From Gemmatimonadota bacterium (GTDB lineage: Bacteria; GCA-2686955), in assembly GCA_002686955.1 (NCBI GenBank), contig NYZA01000016.1:1-10983 (forward strand): DNA of 10,983 nucleotides, in the 5' to 3' direction. The notes below the pieces were generated by a model. It did not search any database. It saw only the letters and a program-made list of their open reading frames with translations, and was not told the DNA's origin. The position numbers and the translations under genes are program-made. This document shows, one piece after another, positions 7,035-10,983 of the stretch (positions are counted from its first letter, which is position 1; each line of letters starts with the position of its first letter).

Positions 7035-7418
7035 ATGCGGCACAAGAAGAGAACGATCAAGCTGAACCGGACCGCCTCGCATCGAAGGGCGATGTTCCGA
7101 AATCTGACCACTGCCATGTTCAATCACGGCGAGGTGCGCACGACGCTGGCCAAAGCGAAGTACGGACGCCGCTACGTGGAGCGCATGATCACCCTTGGAA
7201 AGCGGGGCGATCTGCACGCCCGCCGGCAGGCGGCGCGCTTCATCCAGGAGCCAAAAGCCCTGCAACGACTCTTCGACGAGATCGCACCCGGCTACAAGGA
7301 GGTCAACGGTGGCTACACGCGGGTCATCCGCCTCGGCTACCGCCAAGGCGATGACGCCCCGATGGCGATCCTCCAGCTCACCCACAAGCCGGAGTCGATG
7401 GAGCTGGTAGACGAGTAG
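7035..7418 (+). CDS. rplQ: Large ribosomal subunit protein L17 (bL17)
   Basis: This 127-residue 50S protein sits near the peptide exit tunnel and closes the alpha operon. It begins MRHKKRTIKLNRTASHRRAM and carries NLTTAMFNHGEVRTTLAKAK, then the GGYTRVIRLGYRQGDDAPMA strand typical of the family. ATG 7035 lies 5 nt after AGGGA, which overlaps the rpoA stop. The stop is TAG. Confidence 0.97.
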   Translation: MRHKKRTIKLNRTASHRRAMFRNLTTAMFNHGEVRTTLAKAKYGRRYVERMITLGKRGDLHARRQAARFIQEPKALQRLFDEIAPGYKEVNGGYTRVIRLGYRQGDDAPMAILQLTHKPESMELVDE

Positions 7419-7430
7419 TCACTGCACGAA

Positions 7431-7476
7431 GAGAGTGGATCGAAAAGCCGATCGAGAGGTAGCATCCTCCACTCTC
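7431..7476 (+). other. Stem-loop between rplQ and tRNA-Asn
   Basis: GAGAGTGGA (7431-7439) pairs perfectly with TCCACTCTC (7468-7476). An alternative inner helix, GATCG (7438-7442) with CGATC (7449-7453), overlaps its base. No T-run follows, so an intrinsic terminator is unlikely. A processing site separating the operon mRNA from the tRNA is possible (inference). Confidence 0.4.
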
Positions 7477-7505
7477 GAGAGCCGACAGTTCAGAACACAA
7501 AATAT

Positions 7506-7580
7506 TCCCCGGTGGCTCAACGGCAGAGCGGGTGACTGTTAATCACTAGGTTGTAGGTTCGAATCCTACCCGGGGAGCCA
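7506..7580 (+). tRNA. tRNA-Asn (anticodon GTT)
   Basis: A full cloverleaf can be drawn. The acceptor stem is TCCCCGG (7506-7512) with CCGGGGA (7570-7576), then discriminator G and encoded CCA (7578-7580). The D stem is GCTC/GAGC. The anticodon stem is GGTGA/TCACT around the loop CTGTTAA, with anticodon GTT at 7538-7540. The T arm is GTAGG-TTCGAAT-CCTAC. The anticodon reads AAC/AAU (Asn). It lies 87 nt after rplQ, with no clear promoter of its own, so it may share the operon transcript. Its 3' end also encodes, on the other strand, the tail of a recombinase remnant. Confidence 0.96.
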
Positions 7581-7887
7581 ACTAGGACAAGGGCCGTCGG
7601 AATCGAGTCCGGCGGCTCTTTCTGCTTTGTGCTCGGCGTTTGCAACGGCAAGCATATCAAAGGGTTGGCGGAACTTCACGTTTAGTCCGTCTGTGCCCCA
7701 GGTCGAGTTCGATAACACGAAATCGAGCAAACGGCGTTTCTCGCGGGCAGGCTGCGTAACGAATAGTGCAGCAACACGTTGCGAGAGTTCGAGGAGTTTG
7801 ATGCCCTCGTCGACGTAGGAGCGATCTGCGGCCTCGTGGGCCTCGATTTGCTCCCGAATCCCCTCTTGCTCTGCCCGCCAACCGAGC
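7566..7887 (-). pseudogene. C-terminal fragment of a large serine recombinase, cut by an IS
   Basis: Reading the - strand from the IS edge, about 107 codons encode WRAEQEGIREQIEAHEAADR, YVDEGIKLLELSQRV, then AREKRRLLDFVLSNSTW and VKFRQPFDMLA. These are characteristic of the C-terminal end of large serine recombinases (recombinase-domain proteins of mobile elements). The catalytic resolvase domain and the rest of the N-terminal part are absent, so it cannot be active. The open frame continues upstream to 7979, but that part is read through the IS terminal repeat and is not recombinase. The last residues, WLPG-stop, are encoded by the complement of the tRNA-Asn 3' end (stop at 7566-7568). The family call rests on motif recognition without a search. 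Confidence 0.75.
7590..7623 (+). terminator. Probable intrinsic terminator after tRNA-Asn
   Basis: GCCGTCGGA (7593-7601), loop ATCGAG, TCCGGCGGC (7608-7616) form a 9-bp stem with one G-U pair. It is followed by TCTTTCTGCTTT on the + strand, an interrupted T-run. It would end the operon/tRNA transcript. The same DNA is read as recombinase codons on the - strand. Confidence 0.6.
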
Positions 7888-7931
7888 TGTCCTCCAAGAC
7901 ATTCTAGAGAATCTTGTACGACTACTCGACA
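7884..7931. repeat. Left terminal inverted repeat of the IS
   Basis: These 48 bases, starting GAGCTGTCC and ending CTCGACA, match the reverse complement of 9472-9519 at 41 positions. Both copies share GACATTCT and GAGAATC cores. It directly adjoins the truncated recombinase fragment. Confidence 0.85.
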
Positions 7932-8109
7932 AGCCGGGCGGGAGTTGGGCATCCGGGACGGCAGATGTGGGCTGAGCACCGATCAGGCCGTCGTCTCAGT
8001 CCTGATTTCGCGGTTCGCGAACCTGACGGCCACGGGCCTCACGGTTCACGAGCATGATCGAGCTCTTCTGTGATGGCCACCACGGTGATGGACGTGCTCT
8101 ACCCCCTCC

Positions 8110-9393
8110 TCATTTAGGCTGGAGCATGGGCTCGACGCAAACCTCGCACGAGAGCGACCGATTGGCGGACATGCGGGCCAGCCTGGCGTCCTCCCGGGCA
8201 GTCTGGAGCTGGCTGGGAACATGGCCTCCGGTCCCGAAGTAGATCTCATCGGGTGTCTGGCCTTGGAAGGCAGAGTGCGTAATCTCGCCGTTGTGGGCCT
8301 CGACGTAGAACTTCACGAGCCTGGACACGGTTTGGAAGCTGTCCAGGGAGTGGAGGAATAGATGTTGGTGTTTCAGCTGCCGCCACCAAACCTCGATCAT
8401 CGAGTTCGAGAACTTGATCTCCGTGAACGCGAGGAGGCGGCGAAGGAGGCCGGACTCGATGAGCTCGTCAACTTGGGCGTTGACGTTCTCGACTCCTTGG
8501 TCCGCGATCACGCTCGGTGGGCCATCTATGGCTGACCCGGCCTTGGCCGCGTTGGGCAGGATGGCGACGGTATTCCCGACCGCGAATCGTTCGGCGACCC
8601 GGAAGGCCAGGATCCGCCTCGAGAAGTTGTCGATTACCGCATGGAGATAGACCCGGGTCCCGTCGAGCAGCCGGATGACGGTGTTGTCGATGTGCCACGC
8701 TTCATTGGGTCGTGTAGTCCGGAGGCCGATCTTCGGCTTTTCGGGGTGAATGCGTCGCCTTGGTCGGCGCCATCCGCGATCTCGGACGAGTCGGTACCAG
8801 GTCGAGGGTGAGGCGAATACTCTCCCGAGTCGCTGGGCAAGGACGGCCAGGGGGCCGGTCGGGACATGGCGGTAGTCGGGCGACAGGGCCATCTCCTGCC
8901 CGGTCGCCACTTCCTCGGCCGTGAGCTGGGTGGGCGAGGACCGTGGGCAGCTGGACCGATCCTCGAGTTGGCAGCCAGCCTGGGCGCGACGCCAGGCGTG
9001 GTATCGGGCCGGCTAGATCCCCAGCACCCGCAGAGTGGCGCGCAACGGGAGGGCCTCCCCAGCGCGGTCGACGGCATCCAGGATCCTGCTCTTCGCTGTA
9101 CCGTCCGGGACGGCACGGCAGCCGGCGAGCCGGACCACGACGAGCAGGAGGCGCGCGACTGCCCCGAGCCTCTCGACCCTCCGCGTCAGCTTGATCACCT
9201 CTCGCTCCAGCTCCAGCCGGGTGAGGTCGAGAATGTCCAGGCTCACGACCTCCTGGGGCGCGCGGGCAATCCAGCCGGCGGCTGTGGATCGAGGCACGCC
9301 GATCTTCGTGGCGATGCTCAGGTCGCCGGTCCGGTGGACGAGGTCGCGGAGCCGGTGGTCGTAGGTCTTCTGGACGTGGGTGGAGTTGGCCAT
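8110..9393 (-). pseudogene. IS transposase (HTH plus rve integrase core), interrupted by an in-frame TAG
   Basis: The - strand frame from ATG 9393 begins MANSTHVQKTYDHRLRDLVH with a helix-turn-helix (LSIATKIGVPRSTAAGWIAR) and a basic helical region. It reaches TAG at 9013-9015 after LPLRATLRVLGI. The same frame continues without a shift: PARYHAWRRAQAGC, HVPTGPLAVLAQRLG, then the integrase core. Counting from the next ATG (8910), the catalytic residues are D75 (WHIDN), D137 (IADQGVEN) and E173 (NSMIEVWW), a D,D35E spacing. The rest ends QTPDEIYFGTG plus a short tail, with TAA at 8110-8112. The TAG falls where relatives I recall have Ser, so TCG to TAG is the simplest event. TAG ends seven host genes here, so it is a true stop. 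Confidence 0.85.
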
Positions 9394-9471
9394 GCCCGAC
9401 TCATCGGCCGAGATCGGACCGGCTTGGCGCCGCGCTCAGCATCGGTGAGGGCGGTCGAAGTCGTGTCCTGC

Positions 9472-9519
9472 TGTCGAGCACTCGTACCGGATTCTCCAGA
9501 ATGTCTCGGTGGACAGCTC
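9472..9519. repeat. Right terminal inverted repeat of the IS
   Basis: These bases start TGTCGAG and end GGACAGCTC. They are the inverted copy of 7884-7931 with seven mismatches in 48. The repeat lies about 80 bp upstream of the transposase start codon, the normal place for the right end. Confidence 0.85.
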
Positions 9520-9834
9520 CGCAATGATCGGGGGAGAGGCGATCCGGCGAGAGAATCGAGAGAAGAGAGGGGCGACAGTGCTGGCGTGTTGGCTACACTG
9601 AATGGCGAAAAGCCGGTTTGGAGTGCCTATCCGCTACGCAAGCCGACCTACGGTCCGCTCGAGGAAGCGTGGGGGCCCAGGGCGGAAGTCCCAAAAATGG
9701 CCTCTTTGGCGGCCAGGCCACCGTTCAACGCTGGGGGAGTCTGAGACGAGCTCTTCCGGCCAGAGCTTGATGCGCAACACAATCCTTGCGTGGAGCCCTT
9801 TCATCTTGAATCTGTTCACGCGCTTGGAGTTCCA
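9520..9834. other. Unassigned accessory DNA, no recognisable gene
   Basis: This 315-bp stretch lies between the IS and the NHL-repeat gene. Open frames exist on both strands: - strand 9634-9819 with 61 codons, and a + strand frame ending at 9744. None matches a family I recognise. Next to the IS on the - strand the frame reads RRIASPPIIAEL. Joined to the left-flank WRAEQEG, this could be decayed recombinase, but the match is too weak to claim. No tRNA, terminator or clear promoter is seen. Confidence 0.5.
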
Positions 9835-10866
9835 ATGAAGTTGTCCGCAGTCGCTGTTGCGTATATTTGCGGCGTGCCGCCGGTATGGGGCTGTATGGAC
9901 ACGGCGAGAGACCCTGCCGGGCTCGCTGCTGAAGGACCGGGGCGGTCAGCAGTCGAAAGTCTGCCAGAGAGCTACGAATTCATGTTGGCGTGGGGTGAGC
10001 CAGGAGACGAGCCGGGGCAGTTTCAAGCGGTCAATTCGATCGCCGTCGCTCCGGATGGTACGATCTACACTGGCGAGCTGCACGGGCTGCGCATTCAGCG
10101 GTTCACCAGCACCGGGGTGTTCCTGGACAGCTGGGGCGAGCCAGGAGAGGAGCCTGGCCGCTTTGTCGGTATCAGGGGGCTCACGGTTGCGCCGTGGGGG
10201 GACGTTTATGTCAGCGATGTTCACCCTGGAACTGGTGAGCCGGCACGGATCCAAGTTTTCTCCCCTGAAGGGGAGTTCATCCGCTCGTTCTGGCAGGCAG
10301 GCGATGGCCCCGATGATTTTCACATGAACTGGGGCCTCGAAATAGGGCCGGACGGCCTCCTTTATGTGACCGATTTGAATCGCGGGGTACTGGTCTTCAC
10401 GAGACAGGGAGACTTTCACTCGCACTGGCTCTACGAGCCACCTCTTTCCTCCCCCAGCGACATCGCCTTCGGCTGGGACGCAGCGCTTGCGATGGACGTC
10501 GCGTACATCCACGCCCGCGGACCGGTGAAGTACGAACCTCTCGGTGATCTTCTTCTCGATGGCTCTGGGAGCGGCTACTCAACGCTGCATATCGCGACCG
10601 ACAACAACGACGATATCCATGTGCTTCGCTGGTCGGGTCCATGGCACATCGAGAAGCGGGATTCCCAATTTGATCTGCTCGCACTCTTTGGGGGGCACGG
10701 GACGGCGCCAGGCGAATTTCTAGACATTGCTGGCCTAGCTGTAGACGACTCTGGATATGTCTACGCTGGAGACGTAACGCTCAATCGCATCCAGAAGTTC
10801 CGCAAGATTCCGGAGACGAGCATCGCTCAAACGAGTTGGAGCACGCTCAAACGCAGTAAACACTGA
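9835..10866 (+). CDS. NHL-repeat six-bladed beta-propeller protein, possible lipoprotein
   Basis: The frame encodes 343 residues from ATG 9835, which has GGAG (9826-9829) 5 nt upstream. The frame is open back to 9790, but the earlier ATG lacks this site. Repeating blades carry the NHL pattern of glycine turn, PG-x-F, then hydrophobic-x-V-x-P-x-G-x-hydrophobic-Y. Examples are GEPGDEPGQF/SIAVAPDGTIY (~54-78), GEPGEEPGRF/GLTVAPWGDVY (~101-125), AGDGPDDF/LEIGPDGLLYVTD (~155-180) and GTAPGEF/GLAVDDSGYVYAGD (~289-313). The middle (~200-280) is less regular. The N-terminus MKLSAVAVAYICGVPPVWGC suggests export; C20 could be lipidated, though W18 fits a lipobox poorly. Such propellers bind ligands or proteins, and some are lyases; no function can be given. 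It is unrelated to the ribosomal cluster. Confidence 0.8.
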   Translation: MKLSAVAVAYICGVPPVWGCMDTARDPAGLAAEGPGRSAVESLPESYEFMLAWGEPGDEPGQFQAVNSIAVAPDGTIYTGELHGLRIQRFTSTGVFLDSWGEPGEEPGRFVGIRGLTVAPWGDVYVSDVHPGTGEPARIQVFSPEGEFIRSFWQAGDGPDDFHMNWGLEIGPDGLLYVTDLNRGVLVFTRQGDFHSHWLYEPPLSSPSDIAFGWDAALAMDVAYIHARGPVKYEPLGDLLLDGSGSGYSTLHIATDNNDDIHVLRWSGPWHIEKRDSQFDLLALFGGHGTAPGEFLDIAGLAVDDSGYVYAGDVTLNRIQKFRKIPETSIAQTSWSTLKRSKH

Positions 10867-10910
10867 AGGGAACACGCAATGCGAAAGTAAGCGGTCAAAG
10901 TGCGGCGTTC

Positions 10911-10939
10911 TTCACAGACCCCGCCGCGCGTCATATCGT
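10911..10939 (+). promoter_or_regulatory. Weak sigma70-like promoter candidate for the downstream gene
   Basis: TTCACA (10911-10916; 5 of 6 to TTGACA) is followed after 17 nt by TATCGT (10934-10939; 4 of 6 to TATAAT). It would start a transcript about 25 nt before the ATG at 10972. Chance matches of this quality are common. Confidence 0.25.
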
Positions 10940-10971
10940 CTCCCCGTCACCCACAACGAGGAGCACGAGCG

Positions 10972-10983
10972 ATGCGCGCGCAA
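10972..10983 (+). CDS. Start of an unidentified gene, cut by the window end
   Basis: ATG 10972 lies 8 nt after GAGGAG (10958-10963), a strong ribosome binding site. Only four codons (M-R-A-Q) are visible, so nothing can be said about the product. The 105-nt gap after the NHL-repeat gene holds no clear terminator. Confidence 0.45.

Larger units (their letters stand above)
7884..9519 (-). mobile_element. Insertion sequence, ~1.63 kb, with an rve (D,D35E) transposase
   Basis: The element is bounded by 48-bp imperfect inverted repeats and contains one transposase frame on the - strand (broken by a TAG). About 180 bp of non-coding DNA lie between the left repeat and the transposase stop; it holds a perfect 12-bp palindrome GGTTCGCGAACC (8012-8023). 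About 80 bp of leader lie on the other side. The ends are ambiguous. Extending the repeats to GAGC/GCTC leaves no target duplication. Ending the IS at GTCC/GGAC leaves a palindromic AGCT on both sides as a possible 4-bp duplication. The insertion cuts the serine recombinase frame. The transposase resembles IS3-like integrase-core proteins; I do not assign a named IS. Confidence 0.8.

Noticed and set aside
7566-7979. 137-codon - strand ORF as a complete gene
   Set aside because: The N-terminal part is translated IS terminal repeat and IS DNA; only the part after 7887 is recombinase.
7420-8110. CRISPR array or origin in the non-coding DNA around the tRNA
   Set aside because: No regularly spaced direct repeats or clustered DnaA-box-like sequences were seen.
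8866-9744. + strand open frame of 292 codons across the IS
   Set aside because: It is antisense to the transposase and crosses the IS boundary, so it is not a real gene.
10879-10890. Three-codon ORF ATG CGA AAG TAA after AAGGG
   Set aside because: Too short to support as a leader peptide, with no attenuator structure seen nearby.

Overview
This window is the 3' half of a bacterial spc-alpha ribosomal protein cluster, followed by a mobile-element scar and an unrelated gene. The core genes all lie on the + strand in the textbook order: rpsE (3' end only), rpmD, rplO, secY, adk, map, infA, rpmJ, rpsM, rpsK, rpsD, rpoA, rplQ (1-7418). A tRNA-Asn(GTT) follows at 7506-7580. Spacing is tight, with overlapping stop/start codons at rpsE/rpmD, rplO/secY and adk/map. 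The DNA is GC-rich and Shine-Dalgarno sequences are clear. Zinc-ligand forms of S4 and L36, a short-lid adenylate kinase and a single-ORF rve-type transposase fit a GC-rich bacterium near the former Deltaproteobacteria. That placement is weak; the sequence does not fix a phylum.

The cluster makes ribosomal proteins of both subunits (S5, L30, L15, L36, S13, S11, S4, L17), the SecY translocon pore, adenylate kinase, methionine aminopeptidase, initiation factor IF-1 and the RNA polymerase alpha subunit. Two places depart from the textbook. First, infA has no in-frame ATG, GTG or TTG before the conserved IF-1 domain. The best start is an ATC at 3632, 8 nt after a perfect GGAGG, which gives IF-1 a basic 38-residue N-terminal extension. 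Second, the 250-nt gap between rpsD and rpoA is filled by a 181-nt near-palindrome (5736-5916) with 25-nt terminal arms matching at 24 of 25 positions. It is either a MITE-like insertion or a large RNA hairpin in the operon transcript.

After the tRNA comes accessory DNA on the - strand. The C-terminal ~107 codons of a large serine recombinase (7566-7887) run convergently into the tRNA, so that the last residues and stop codon are the complement of the tRNA 3' end. Its 5' side is cut by an insertion sequence of about 1.63 kb (7884-9519) with 48-bp imperfect terminal inverted repeats. The IS holds one D,D35E transposase frame (8110-9393) broken by a single in-frame TAG. Next is ~315 bp with no recognisable gene (9520-9834), then a complete NHL-repeat beta-propeller protein with a possible lipoprotein signal (9835-10866), and finally a ribosome binding site and the first codons of another gene at the window edge.

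No new multi-gene system is visible. The observations most worth testing are the infA start, the rpsD-rpoA palindrome and the recombinase/tRNA junction.
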